A DNA stretch of 64,000 bases from Pseudo-nitzschia pungens (GCA_037355855.1 CM074760.1:5820501-5884500), one strand, 5' to 3'. Positions 1 through 12,296 are shown, counted from the stretch's first letter. Program-made: numbers and translations. The notes: a model not told the origin generated them from the letters alone.

Positions 1-992
1 TTGGCATATTTTTATTCCTTCTTTGCTATTTCTATGAAAGTTTCTTCTTCTCCCAATAGCTCACAGAAGACCAAGTTACTTTTTATGATGGAAGGACCAG
101 CACAAATGACCATTGCAACATGCACAGGCCTCACTACTACTACTACTACTACTACTACTAGTGCTACACAACTACTAGTACTACTAGTACTATTAGTGCT
201 ACTAGTTGTTGTGTTTTCATCCCTAGTACTACTAGTACTAGTATGCTAGTACCTCCTCATTCCAACACATCTCAACCTCTCACACACCAGCAGGAGTACT
301 CGTAGTAAAGAAAGGTTTGTTACCATGGTAGTACTAGCATTTTTCACAATCTCTGCTTTTACGAGCTTCAAGTAGAAATTTGCGTTCTTTTCTCTTGAAA
401 CTGATACAGATAACATTATTTTCATGGTCTTGAATTTTCCGAAGTTTTTGCTGATAAGCAAGGCCTAAACCTTACCGGGTAAGGTTAACGTTACCACAAT
501 TTTCTGCTGTTCAGTTACCAGGTGAGGTTACAGTACTGAGGGACAAGGGTAAAACCTTACAGTACTAGTAATGTAAATCTTACGTAGTAGTAGTACGATA
601 GTTCGGAGCACTCGTACCATAAGGTTACTACAAAGTAAGGTTAACCTTACCGTGTACCGTACCGTACGAGCACAAGTATTTTTTGTGACCTCACTCAAAC
701 TTATCGGTCAGTTTTGGGGATGATCCCTCTTTGATAATTAACCCAAACAGACGGAGTCATAGTGCGTCTTGTTTTTGCTCTTAGTTTCTCGTTCTCCCAA
801 GAAGCAAGGTAAGGTTTACCGGTACGAGTAAGATTACTGAAGTTTATCTAATGCAGTAGCAGAACAAAATCCAACGCCGACGGCCGACTGTTTGGGTTGC
901 TCCGTACAACTTGTCCTGCTGCAAGGAAAGAAAGACATAACAATCGACCAATACACACGGCCGCTAGGTTGAAAAAAAGCTTGTTTCCCAAG
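1..992. other. Intergenic region with short AT/GT repeats
   Basis: No supported gene. The stretch holds an ACT trinucleotide run near 133-160, CTAGTA-rich direct repeats to about 250, and several copies of the motif GTAAGGTTA with TACCGTAC-type palindromes (about 475-495, 620-665, 808-835). The same motif recurs in most intergenic regions of this window. Confidence 0.6.
133..160 (+). repeat. (ACT)n microsatellite
   Basis: Uninterrupted ACT/CTA trinucleotide run of about nine units, followed by degenerate CTAGTA repeats. Confidence 0.9.
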
Positions 993-1784
993 ATGATGGA
1001 AGGAGAGGACGATACAGGATCGCATTCGTTCGATCAGCAACAAGCACAATGTAAGAGGGAGGGGTCATTTTTTTCGGGTTTCGAATCGTACTAAAACTAT
1101 CACCTGTTACGATTAACACCGTAGTTGATCGATTTTCTCTAACTCATGCTCGTTTTGTGCTTTTCTCTCTAAACCAATCGATGCAAACTTCAATGAATTT
1201 CCGACAAACCGTTGCAACTCACGCTCTATTTGATATTCTGACCTCGGTACAATTCTTCAGTCAAACGTGTGATCCAATATTGGATGGACAAATCAACGAT
1301 TCATGTGGTTCCGAGATGGTGTCTATTCGCATTTCTACTTGTGCTTTTCTTTCTACGAATTTACTATGTTCAAGGATACTTTATCGTTGCATACGGTCTA
1401 GGAATTTTCCTCCTGAATAACTTTATTGCATTCTTGTCACCATTGGAAGACCCGAGCGACAGTCCAGGTCTTCCGACGACAGAAAAGGAGGGCAAAGAAT
1501 ATCGGCCCTTTGCCCGACGTCTGCCAGAATTTAAATTCTGGTTGGCATGTACAAGGGGGACATTTACTTCAATTGTCATGACGTTCTTTTCGGTTTTTGA
1601 TATTCCAGTATTTTGGCCGATTCTGTTGATGTATTTTTTTGTCTTGTTCTTCATGACGATGAAACGACAAATTATGCACATGTACAAGCACAAATATGTT
1701 CCAATTAGTTGGGGAAAATCCAAATACAAGGATGCCGGAGTAGAAAACAGCATGTTTGGTGGAGGCATGTCGAAGGCGCGATGA
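993..1784 (+). CDS. RER1: RER1 family ER retention/retrieval receptor
   Basis: RER1 proteins are small Golgi/ER membrane receptors that return ER membrane proteins from the cis-Golgi. The model is exon 993-1050, intron 1051-1260 (GTAAGA...TTCAG), exon 1261-1784, giving 193 residues; the phases join exactly (codon T|TC). Family signatures seen are QYWMDKST before the first membrane pair, YVQGYFIVAYGLGIFLLN, the block FRPFARRLPEFKFW-like (here YRPFARRLPEFKFW), FDIPVFWPILLMYFFVLF and TMKRQI.HM.K. Four hydrophobic segments are visible, as expected. The first ATG (993) was chosen because it opens the only short upstream exon that matches in phase; the next codon is also Met. The N-terminal 20 residues are acidic and Gln-rich and not conserved. 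Length matches the usual 190-210 residues. Confidence 0.93.
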
Positions 1785-2948
1785 ACAAAAAGTTTACCAC
1801 GTCGGGTGTGCCATAGGGATTGGATGCATTCAAATGGGATGATTGACGATTTTGATGCTACTGCATGCGGATGTCTTGTTAATGTCGTAACCTCCAAGTA
1901 ATCTCCAAGTATCATGGCATAATTCATCACAATGAAATACCACCTCCCGCCTTCCATCAGCAATTTGTATGTTGTTACAGTCTTGGTTTTTAATTTTTAT
2001 TTGAGAACGGACAAAATAGAAAACACACTTCGTCGTCAGAACCGTACTCGGACCATGACGTCACGAATTGCGATATATCTGAACCAAGGAGAAACTGAGG
2101 GATTACGATCTGATCAATTCTTTTCAGTACGGACTAATCAGGTCACCGAAGTTGTACCAGGTTCAGTTTTAGATATCATTATAAAATATTGTGACAAAAG
2201 AACACGGAAGTTGGAAGAAGAACCAGTGCAATTAGGATGTATCGTGTTGGTCTGCTAAGTTTGTTGAGAAAAAATACTTCCAAGCTCCTTATTACTCATC
2301 ACTCGTTTGAACCTGACAGATAATCAGTGGTTGTTTCTTCCCATTAGCATCAGGTTGTATAGAATAGGAAGAAAATCGATGTTGTTGCTACTTGCCTAAC
2401 ATGGCAGAGTGAATACGTAAGATTATCGTATTTGTCAACAGTCTTGTAAATTAACCTGACTTGTTCATAATCGTACCGGTAACCTCAGGACTGACTCGTA
2501 GTTTTTGGACTGGTGTACGAGTAACTTACGGGTAAGGTTACTTACCCGGTGCCCGGTAAACCTTACGAGTGTTAGCACTTGTATTTTCTTATGTTTCACC
2601 GTGTTGAAATGCTTTTGTCTTCAATCTACCAACGAGTAAGGTTACTCGTACGTAATATTACTAACAAGGATCAATAAGATCCGGTATTCTTTCGCACGTT
2701 AAATTTTAACGTCAAATTCAAAGTTTACAAAAATTCAAAAAACGTGAACAAAACGATGCAATCATCCTCCATCCTCCATTCTCCGACCTCATCCAACATC
2801 CAAACAGATCACTGATTGCTGGCGGTGCGATCTCAATGAACGTCACTTATTACTCTCTATGACCCCAAATCAACCACAACGTACGAAACTAGCCAACTAG
2901 CAGACTCACTTTTAATTTCATTATTCAACTACATTAGCAGTATAAAAC
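1785..2948. other. Intergenic region
   Basis: No gene is supported. Copies of the GGTAAGGTTAC motif and its complement cluster at about 2527-2570 and 2635-2665. The last 150 bases are pyrimidine-rich with CATCC repeats and probably form the promoter of the gene at 2949. Confidence 0.55.
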
Positions 2949-4448
2949 ATGCCTCAAGTAAATGCAGATGCAAGTGACCTCGAGAAATTGCAGATTGCCT
3001 TTCGCGAGATCACAAGCTCGTTTGGATCTGTCGAAAGCATCATGGAATCTTTTGGTCTTTCTGAATTGCCTATAGCACAGCGTTATGGAATTTTGTTTGG
3101 TTTCATCACATTCGTTTGCACTGTATCTACAGTCCTAGCGTTGTTGGTTTTTGGTGGAACCTTTAAGCGCATTGCCGAACAGGCTCGGACAGGAAAGCCT
3201 TCCGTTGAGAGCGACTACCGAGTGCGACTTGAACGCCCTCTCTTGTTGGAACGTTTGTTATCTGCACAAACACGAATGATGAAGCTGAATTATTCGAAAA
3301 GATACGAACGCAAGGAAGGAACTACCAACCTCACAAATATGCTTTCCAGTGTGGCGCCACCGAAAACTGAAAAAAACGAGAAGGTTGAAACTTTTGATTT
3401 CAGCCAACAAAACGCCGAAAGCATGGTGGGATACAAGCAAAATTACTTTATGGGGTATCGAAAATGTCAAGACAAGCCAGGAGGTAAGCGAGCATGAAAC
3501 ATTTCCGGTGGTACCTAACCTCCAATTTTTCAATCCTAACGAAACGAATGATTTGGTTAAATTATGAATGTAGGTGCCATCCTCGTTGGACGTCCAGAAT
3601 CTCGTTACGAGGCCTTTGCTCGCGCATATGCTGGTTGTGGGGATGCAACTAACCTATCATATCGGAGATCCTATGCTCGATTGTACGAAATGGTTTGCTG
3701 TGAATCCCTCAAGTCAGATGACAAATTTTCTGCCCTCTACAAAGAGCGACCACAGGACATAATTGGTAAGTGGATTCGACTGGAACCACTGGAAGCGAAA
3801 CGCCACTTGCAAGCTGTTCACGCGGTGACAAACGGCGACCCAATATTTTTGAAAAAGGCCTATGATCCTGAAGAAGTTTGGGGGTTCCAGACCGAAGGTC
3901 CGTTTCACGACATCGGTCATCTCGAAAAATCATTCGTTTTTCAGCACTACGAGAACCAGGCAGCTTTTGCTATTTTGCAAAATCTGAACGATCGTTTGGT
4001 TGGAGTAATCATGTTGAGTAATGACAATCCACAGAATTTGTCAGTCCAATTGGATTCTCCAATCGCAGGACCGTCTAGCAGTGGAAGCAAGGAAGAAATG
4101 GAGGCCTGCTTTTTGCTTCTCGATCGACTTTTTGCACATGGTTATCGTCGCATCCAACTCTCAATCGATTCAAAGGATAGTCACGGCACTAAACTTGCCG
4201 ATCGACTTGGTTTCACTTACGAAGGGTGCCTATTGAAGGACAAGATTATCAAAGAGTCAAGTCGAGACAGCCACGTCTATGGTATGCTGAACAGTGATTG
4301 GGACAAGGGAGCAAGAAGGGTTCTCTACAAGAAACTATACGGGGCAGCCATGCTCAAAGCCGATCAAGCTTACAACAAAAAGGAGGAGGAGCTCGACGAA
4401 CAACAAAGAGTTCTTGCAGAGGAAGGAGACAAAGAAAAGAAGGAATGA
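2949..4448 (+). CDS. Membrane-anchored GNAT-family N-acetyltransferase
   Basis: Two exons, 2949-3483 and 3574-4448, joined across a 90-bp GTAAGC...TGTAG intron in phase 1, encode 469 residues. The N-terminal part has one clear membrane segment (about residues 39-65, FGFITFVCTVSTVLALLVFG) followed by a basic, ~110-residue linker. The C-terminal part, from about residue 245, looks like a RimJ/RimL-type GNAT domain: IRLEPLEAKRHLQAVHAV at its start, the beta strand RLVGVIMLS, the helix CFLLLDRLFAHGYRRIQLSID, then LADRLGFTYEGCL and the closing HVYGMLNSDW. Such enzymes transfer acetyl from acetyl-CoA to amino groups; the substrate cannot be told. A charged coiled tail rich in Glu/Lys ends the protein. 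The fusion of a membrane segment to GNAT is unusual compared with bacterial RimL. The GNAT assignment is fairly sure, the role is unknown. Confidence 0.8.
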
Positions 4449-4944
4449 AATACAAGAAGTAGAATAGACAACGTTTCGCTCTCAGTAACAATGTTGATAC
4501 TCTTGCGATAAACATTCCAGTTAACGACTCGCACTGCAATCTATGGTATCTTAGAGTGAAAACAGAGGGATCTCAAATTGTGACTAAATACATATATGTA
4601 TATATAATATTGTTTGTTGCTCTGCCAAGATACTTACGGTCGTACATGTCTAACAGCATACATATAACAATCAACGTGATTCGAGTGCCAACCGCCGTAC
4701 TTCGTTCATAACTGATAACACTTACAACAGCATGACGCAAATCAGCCTGTGTTACTTTTCTTTCTACATCTCATGATGGTCTTGCTTGACTTGGAATATT
4801 GAAAACATAAACAACATGTATCATCGACGGCTTTTTGTAGCGTTTGGAACAAACGGTTGGGTCTCTTCTTAAAACATAGCGTGCCCAATATGAATGCCTG
4901 GTATCCTCCATTATCATCAAGAGTGTTCGTCAAAGGGATTGGAT
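4449..4944. other. Convergent intergenic region
   Basis: The 3' ends of the GNAT gene (+) and the low-complexity gene (-) face each other here. Nothing recognisable apart from an ATATATGTATATATAAT stretch near 4592. Confidence 0.6.
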
Positions 4945-7390
4945 CTAAAGTCTGAAAACGTCATGTAGGTGGGCATCGATGCCAATGGACTGTTTCGATC
5001 CAAACGTGTAGGTGTTAGCACGTTCTCGATCGTCGCGTGAGCCCGAGAGATCTAAAAGAGATCCAAAGTCACTCAGCAAATTGTCCTCGGAAAGCAGATG
5101 GGACCTATTAATTTGGTTCTGATGACTTGACTCATAGTCGGTTTTTCTGTTGTTCATGGATAAACTGTCCACAGACCCAACCCGTGAAAATGCGGTTTGC
5201 CCACTGGGTGACGTATGATTTGACACAAAACCAGGTGGGGGTGCAGGAGTTCTCGTTTCCACTGTTGGACCTCGAAAAAGATCCGATTTATTCCTCGTAG
5301 TGGATTGAAATTCATTTAAGTCCAGATCTCTAGAACCAATTTGTGAGATACTGGGTAGTGACGAGCCATTGTTGATTGCCAGGCTTCGAAAAACGCTGCT
5401 TGACTCATTTGATAGATATGAATTATCGAGACCAAGTTGTTCGAAAACTGGAGAGTATTCCCTCTGGCGAGTTTGGGTCGGCGTCGTGGTGGCTGAACCA
5501 GGCGCACTGGAAATTCTGGCAGAGAAATTTGGAATCTCCAATCGATCGCTTGATTCGAAAGTTTCATATCGAAAAGGTCTATCTTCAAGGATAGAACCAG
5601 TGTTCGGCGATAAAGTTACAGCTCTGCGTCGATTCCCTCCAACAGCTGCGTTGAATAACGACGTCCCACCTAACATCCCTGACCCTTTATGAGGTGAGGC
5701 TTGAACTGGAGACGGGCTTGAAAATGACCTCGACTCCGTATAAATACAACTTGAGGGTGTGTTTCCGGTAGCATCTAAAGCCTTGATAGGCTGCACAGCG
5801 GGATAGGTGAAGGCACGATTTCTATGACTTGAGTGACCAAAGCTTCCAACTTCAGAGGCACACTCGGAGCCCAGATTTTCCGAATAAATAGTGCTATTAT
5901 GAGATGCAACACTGGTTGATTCCCAAGTATCAGTCCTAGCTGTTCGAAAGGGAGGCGGTGTTGAACCATCTCCTAGCCTACTACTAGGCGGACGGAATCC
6001 CGATTGCATCATTTGGGACTGATTTTGTGCTTGTGGTTGAACAATTTTCGAAGCTCCCTGTTGACTCTGAAAAGACCCAACTGGATTATTACTTATGCGA
6101 CCACCCGTTGACGAATCGCGAGACAAAGCCCTCTCGCGCATAGAGTCTCCAGAATCAAAATCGAGGGGCGAGACACGGTCGCGACATCTTTCTTGAATTT
6201 CGTGTACTTCATTCGACTTTTCGGCGGCTTCGAACTGCAGTCGAGCCTTCGTCATCTCTTTCAACTCATAAACGGTGAGCCCGTGTGGGAGCTTGTTCTT
6301 TGAAGTGTTAGTATGTCCTCGAGTCACAGTCGAACGGTAAGATCCGTCAGGTGAATAGAACACGGGGGGTTGCTGATACTGTAGATGCATATTATCCGGA
6401 GGTGTGCATACAGTTGATGCAGGCTGTAGCGGTTGTGCTGTGCGAGACAACATTTGTGGGTCCACTGAGTGGTACTGACGCGAACCATGCAGTTCCTGTC
6501 GGTGAAATAATGCAATCAACCATACGTTAGTGGTTGCCAAATTCAATTGATATGGTTGACTTTAAAAAGGGGTTTCCTTCTTTTTGGCTATTTTTGAGTC
6601 AGCAAGGTTATATATATATATATATATATATACATCACTTACCGCATTAAAGTTTTCAGTTGATGAGCTCGGAGGTACTATATTCTGGTCTTGCGGTGGC
6701 AGCAAGTAGCTTACATGATCGTACCTAGATGCTCCAAAACACCCGCCGGACTGTTGATTATTATAAAACTGCGGTTGTTGTTGATGCATACTGAATGAAT
6801 CGGTCTCCGTGGGACTTCTCATGTATTCTGCTTCTTGTTGACTAGTGTAATTCTGATTATCCTGCACTTGGCGAGGATAAGATACCGAAGGATCCGAAGA
6901 TCGATAGGCATAGCTGTTGTCGATGTTGTGCGGAGAAAATTGACCACGAGGTTGCTGTCTGCCGCCAACACCACCGACAAAGTTAGTTTGCTGCAGATAA
7001 GGCTCGTTTTGTTCTTGTGCCAAACGCAAAGCTGTCTGCTTTTTGAGGTCCTATCGATCCGCGCAAACAAAATCACAGGAGAAGACAAAAATTAAGGTTA
7101 GACATATTGATCCAAACTTTTACAAGCGTGGCTCCCCGAGTAAATCCATCGGGACATTTTTAACCATCATTATCGTCTAGACGTTTCTTCTAGAAAAGGA
7201 TCCGAGTGCAATGGCCAGGTTGGGCAACCAATGAAGGAAAGCAAAATGATCCACCATGTCGAAGGAATTAAAACCATACCTCCATCGTTATCCCCCTGAA
7301 TCTGTTGCTTCGGCTCCGGCTTCTATTGGATCCTTTCACATCTTTACTGCGAGCTGGTTCGGGCATTACACCAACTCGGGAGTACGGCAT
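4945..7390 (-). CDS. Low-complexity Gln/Ser/Asn-rich protein with repeated GLTxxELK motif
   Basis: Three exons on the minus strand: 7390-7280, 7050-6643 and 6495-4945. Introns are GTATGG...ATAG (229 bp) and GTAAGT...ACAG (147 bp, holding a TA microsatellite); both junctions are phase 0. The product is 689 residues. The start was set at the ATG at 7390 because the upstream part of the frame has no ATG. The protein is mostly disordered: Gln-rich near residues 45-170, Ser/Asn/Thr-rich after 270. Two related short segments stand out: GITMEDLKKQTALRLAQEQ at residues 33-51, created by joining exons 1 and 2, and GLTVYELKEMTKARL at about 245-259. Both look amphipathic-helical. I do not recognise a named family; a scaffold or RNA/DNA-associated regulatory protein is possible but only a guess. 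Confidence 0.75.
6609..6632 (+). repeat. (TA)12 microsatellite in an intron
   Basis: Pure TA dinucleotide run within the second intron of the minus-strand gene, 9 bases inside its GTAAGT donor. Confidence 0.95.
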
Positions 7391-8085
7391 GCTGAAAGGA
7401 CCGAAAAAGCTAGGGTTGGTCAAGCCTCGGGTGGCTCTTCTGAACCTATGAGCATCAAGTTCAGAATTTCGGAAGTCGATAAAAGCTAGTTCGATGTTTA
7501 CTACTGATTCCGAAATGTGGTACGAGTACTGTTTACGTGTCAATTCCTACGATTTTTGAGATGATATCGTTTTAAAATAAGTTGGCTCGAAGACAGAAAA
7601 AAAGGGAGAAAGTAAAACTCACAGTGTTTTGTGCGGTCGGCGGTGGTGCAGAGAGAGAGATTTCTAAGTGTTTGCAACTACAAGTAATTACATGTAAGGT
7701 TACCTTACTCGTAGGAGTAAAATTGCTTTCGCACTTACCAGTAATTACAATTACCACAAATATGGATATTGTAACTCCAATACGACGTAGCACGATACGT
7801 AAGGTTTACTCCTACAAAATAAATTGACGCCACATAACGTGATCCCGTTGCCACGGTAATAACCGATGGGGCATATATTAAACACCTAAACACGATTGTG
7901 GATTTCATTCGCTGGTGAGAGAGGCGTTCTCTGAAGCTCTTCGTATTTCTAAAGTGACGCAACTTCTCTGCCGGAATCATTATTTTCTGAGATAGTACTA
8001 ACATAACATGGTTTTGCTTCATGTGCCACACACATGATTAGCTTCTCAACAAAGAGTAGAAAAGAAGATTTGATTGGAAACTCAA
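7391..8085. other. Intergenic region beside the large TIR element
   Basis: No gene supported. GTAAGGTTACCTTAC lies near 7694 and CGTAAGGTTTAC near 7799. The region ends at the outer edge of the inverted repeat at 8086. Confidence 0.55.
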
Positions 8086-8109
8086 CGTCCGAAAACTGTT
8101 TCGCGACCC
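8086..8109 (+). repeat. Left terminal inverted repeat (24 bp)
   Basis: Identical to the reverse complement of 23211-23234. Begins CGTCCGAAAACTG and ends CGCGACCC. The flanking bases outside (CTCAA) do not match the right flank (AATCA), so the boundary is sharp. Confidence 0.88.
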
Positions 8110-8639
8110 CTCCCAAGAATTTATTTAGGGGGGTCGCGATTTATTCGTGGCTCATTTTGACGTAGCTCGATTCCTAGCTCTCTCCCGATTCGCAACCCCC
8201 AATCGCGACCCAGTTACTACCTCAATTACGAGAAAAAACAATAAAAAAAAAAAAATTCATACTCGACCCGATTTTTTTTAAGACTCAATTTTTTTTCTTC
8301 AGTCACTTAATCAAATTAATCAACATTTTAAAAAAAAATATTTGTTTTCTCAAAATAATTCCCCCCTTCCCCCAATTTTTTTTAATCTGACTCATTATTA
8401 CCGACCCTACCATCATTATATATTATGAGACTGTTGCAGAAATTCACTCCCAAAAATTCATTTCTCATCCCGACACAAAGTATTTCCCATCACACCCCTC
8501 AAGAAATTCATCACAAAAATCACAATTATTACCCGAAGCCCAGGAATCGCGACCCCCATGAAAAAAAAATTTGAAACACTATGATGCAAAATATAAGTCT
8601 TTCTTTTGATAAATATTGATATTACTCTAATAATTGTTT
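8110..8639. other. Subterminal AT-rich region with TCGCGACCC repeats
   Basis: No gene. Copies of GGGTCGCGA or its complement occur near 8130, 8200 and 8546 in addition to the one in the TIR. The rest is very A/T-rich with long A and T runs. Confidence 0.6.
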
Positions 8640-8900
8640 ATTCTCTGTTCAATATTCTCACACACGCACACACAAATTTTGGTTCGTTAAAAGAAGTCGT
8701 CTTCCTTGAAATCGTCGTTGCTCTTCGCTCCGATTGCCTTCGTCTCCGTCGTCCTCCCTGAATTCGTCGTTGCTCTTCACTTCGATTGTCTTCTTCGTCG
8801 TCCTCGAAGTCATCGTTGCTCTTCGCTCCGATCGCCTTCGTTGTCCTCGACATCGTCGTTGCTCTTCGCTTCGATTGGCTTCGTCCTCATGCACATCACA
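8640..8900 (-). repeat. Degenerate GAC/GAA-rich repeat (shared family, copy 1)
   Basis: On the minus strand the stretch repeats a unit of roughly 45 bases containing CGAAGCGAAGAGCAACGACG, the same unit seen in plus orientation at 16062-17070 and 19243-19590. Reading frames through it are Arg/Glu/Ser-rich and not convincing as protein. Confidence 0.7.
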
Positions 8901-8922
8901 CAAATTTTGGTTCAAAAGATTT

Positions 8923-10523
8923 TTAAAGACTGGCCAACGCGATATCGTTACTGCCAGTAAAGTCCTCCTCATCTTCATTTACATCTAGCAAAGCTTGTAG
9001 CTCCGGACTAATGTATTCAGTAACTTCTTCCTCCTGCACCCAGTCCTCATCGTACGGACTGTTGTTGTTGTCATTGTTTACACTCTCGCGACGGAGCCTC
9101 TCTCTCAATCTTTCCTCACACTCTCTACCCGTTCTCGGATTCTTCCTCAGCACATCAATCTCCCTGCACAAGTTATTGAACAGTGCTATACCTTCCTTCG
9201 ACCATGATTGCTCCTCTCCACTGTATTGGTCACAAAATTTCTTTTTCTTCCTCCTTCTCACAATCCTGCCACCACCGTTCCTTTTTTGCTCAACATGATT
9301 CACCCAAACATCATACTCATTATGAATCATCATCAATGCAAATGCTTCATCGCTTTCTGTGAATATTTCACTCAGCAAACATGTCGTCTTTTTCCATCTG
9401 TAGCCCCTCTCTATTGGAGAGATGCTTGATAGAATCCGAGTCACAAAGTAATAAAAATCATCATTTTCACTGTTGTTGTCATACCTTCTGTACCCTGGGT
9501 TCAGTCCCAGCTTCTTTCTACTACTAGTTTCACTATTACTAGTACTCTCCCGCATCACAATCTCCACTTTACCTGGAAAGGAATCTGGCACAATGCCTTC
9601 GCGATCGAGTGTGTCCTCTAGTACGACGCGTACACAGCAGTAGAAAGTGTTAGAGTAGCAGGGGAGGATATACAATCAATCTCCACCAAGCAGTAATAGC
9701 AACCAATTTATTCACTTAGTAAGCACGTACCGAGAAAATGTTTTCTAGCCAAAGTTTGAGCATTGTGCCGCAGATTTGAAAGACCCTTGTACACCAACCT
9801 TCTATTAAACCCATAAAAAATTTCAAATGAAATACCATGGGGTGGAACGACAGCTCGGGACGCAATCGCTTTCTTCAAAATTTTTTTGACCTTATTTTCA
9901 TCCACGATAAACTTCATGCTACGAAACCAACTATTTCTTATGTGCCGTGTCAACTGTGCTTCCAAACCCGCCTCTTTTTGATGTTTCTTAAGTTTATCCG
10001 ATTGCGCCTTAGTTATCTCTAATTTTGCTTCACTTACGGTTCGTACCATCTGTGGCTTTGGCTTCTTCCCTGTTGTAGTTGCCTCCAGCGTGGGTTCTTC
10101 TTTTTTTTTATCCTTCTGCAGTGTTGTCGCATCCCTCTCTAAAGAAGCTACTTTCTGCTGGCTCTCTTTTAGCTGTTGTAGCAATGCTTCGTATGTGGGT
10201 CTTGGTGTTGTTTTGGTACCGGTCGTAATCGGTCTTGGTGTAACAACACCCGGGGCGGCGGGGGGTTTGTTGGTTGGTGGTGTGGTACCAACGAAAACCG
10301 CGGTCGGGTTGTTCTTGGTTCTTTTATTTTTTTCATCAGCACCACCTGAGGTGGGTGGTAGTTTTCTACTTGTCTTTGGGTTCGATTTCGTAGGGGTAAT
10401 ACTAGCAGTAGTATCCTCACCTGTATTAGCATTGGATACAATTTTTCCACTTCGATTCTTTCTTGGTGCATTGCAATCTGCTTTCTTTTCTATTTGCTGA
10501 TACTCATCATATACGGTAGGCAT
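8923..10523 (-). CDS. Element gene A: coiled-coil/basic protein of unknown function
   Basis: Two exons, 10523-9731 and 9617-8923, joined over a 113-bp intron (GTACGT...CTAG) with matching phase (G|AG), giving 495 residues. The N-terminal 110 residues are Pro/Thr/Lys-rich and disordered; residues 111-140 form a predicted coiled coil (YEALLQQLKESQQKVASLER). The middle holds a compact-looking segment (about 190-300) and the C-terminal exon has the segments DEAFALMMIHNEYDVWVNHV and SWSKEGIALFNNLCREIDVL, then a very acidic tail. It lies near the left end, pointing outward. I do not recognise a named domain; by position it is probably an accessory gene of the transposon. An alternative upstream Met lies at 10580. 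Confidence 0.68.
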
Positions 10524-11304
10524 TTTTTCGGGCGTCGGAAGTAAAAAAAAATATGAAGTAAAAAAAATATGTGAAGCCATAAAATTGTGAACACAGTTTT
10601 TTCACTACTAACAAAAAACCTGCTAATCATTTTCCTCTGACCATCCCCGCAACTCGTAATGGCATACACTTCACTATGGAAATTGTAGGTGACGTGGCCA
10701 AATGTTTTAGAGGATTCCCACCCGCGCCATAATTTTTTTCCTATTCACCTGTGCACATCTCTGTTCATTCTCTACTGTACCCATACGGTATTCACTATCG
10801 ATTGTAATTTTGGCTCTACTATTCCCTGCGGGACAGTAGGTAAAAATTACTAGCAGTATTACTACTACATAAGTATACCAGCAGTAGCAGAAGTTCAACT
10901 ACTACGCATACGTACAGTAGTACCGGCGGTGATAGAACCAAATATATAATGACAATATCCACGGCTGAAACAAAAGGATCGTAGTATCGTCTCTGTGGTA
11001 GGATTATTATCACAAGGATCAGATGCGGCAGGATGGAGTCCTTCACAAGATATATATTTTTCTTTGCCAATGTGCTTGATTACTTTTTTTTTATCAAATT
11101 TTTCATCCTGGTTTATTCTATTTTATATTCTTGGACATACCAGTAACTAAACAATCACCATTATCTTACATAGCCACTTGTGTATCCATGCATTTTTAAC
11201 AGTCTAACACAAGAAAACATTGGTCAGTATGATGCCTGTTCCGGAAAAAAGCATATTTTGGGGTGGATTTTGGTCAACTGAGGATTTTTTTTACAAAGCA
11301 AGTG
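10524..11304. other. AT-rich spacer inside the TIR element
   Basis: No supported gene. Contains GTA/TAC-rich stretches around 10830-10930 and leads into the 183-bp satellite. Confidence 0.55.
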
Positions 11305-12222
11305 TCACATCCAAAATATATTTGGTAGCAACTTTATACCCTTTTAGTATTCTAATAGATGCATATACTGACCATTATTCAGTGCGGAATACAAATAATC
11401 TAGGACAATTTCACCCATGGGTGAGAAATATGCACATTCTGTGCTGTAATTTTGTGTACTCAGAATTTCTCTCAGAAATTAGAACTTACATCCGAAATAT
11501 AATTGGTAGCAACTTTATACCCTTTTAGTATTCTAATAGATTCATATACTGACCATTATTCAGTGCGGAACACAAATAATCTAGGACAATTTCACCCATG
11601 GGTGAGAAATATGCACATTCTGTGCTGTAATTTTGTGTACTCAGAGAATTTCTCTCAGAAATCAGAACTTACATCCGAAATATAATTGGTAGCAACTTTA
11701 TACCCTTTTAGTATTCTAATAGATGCATATACTGACCATTATTCAGTGCGGAACACAAATAATCTAGGACAATTTCACCCATGGGTGAGAAATATGCACA
11801 TTCTGTGCTGTAATTTTGTGTACTCAGAGAATTTCTCTCAGAAATCAGAACTTACATCCGAAATATAATTGGTAGCAACTTTATACCCTTTTAGTATTCT
11901 AATAGATGCATATACTGACCATTATTCAGTGCGGAACACAAATAATCTAGGACAATTTCACCCATGGGTGAGAAATATGCACATTCTGTGCTGTAATTTT
12001 GTGTACTCAGAGAATTTCTCTCAGAAATCAGAACTTACATCCGAAATATAATTGGTAGCAACTTTATACCCTTTTAGTATTCTAATAGATGCATATACTG
12101 ACCATTATTCAGTGCGGAACACAAATAATCTAGGACAATTTCACCCATGCACAGGAAATATGCACATTCTGTGCTTTAATTGTGTGTACTCAGAGAATTT
12201 CTCACACAATCACAAAGTAGTA
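11305..12222 (+). repeat. 183-bp tandem satellite, five copies
   Basis: Five head-to-tail units with a period of exactly 183 bases, nearly identical in the centre and divergent at both ends. Each unit contains GGTAGCAACTTTATACCC and CCATGGGTGAGAAATATGCA. Because 183 is divisible by three and each unit holds one stop, identical 60-residue frames recur, but there is no reason to think they are translated. The period is close to a nucleosome repeat length. Confidence 0.95.
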
Positions 12223-12296
12223 CTATGTTTTATAATATTCCATTACACGCCCGTTGTCTTCCTTTTCTTGTTTGGTGTACCAAATTTTTCAGACTT

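Noticed and set aside
8638..8978. Arg/Glu-rich short frames on the minus strand
   Set aside because: They lie in the degenerate GAC/GAA repeat, read in more than one frame alike, so coding is unlikely.
11503..12051. Repeated identical 60-codon reading frames
   Set aside because: They follow from the 183-bp satellite period being divisible by three; no start context, no family likeness.
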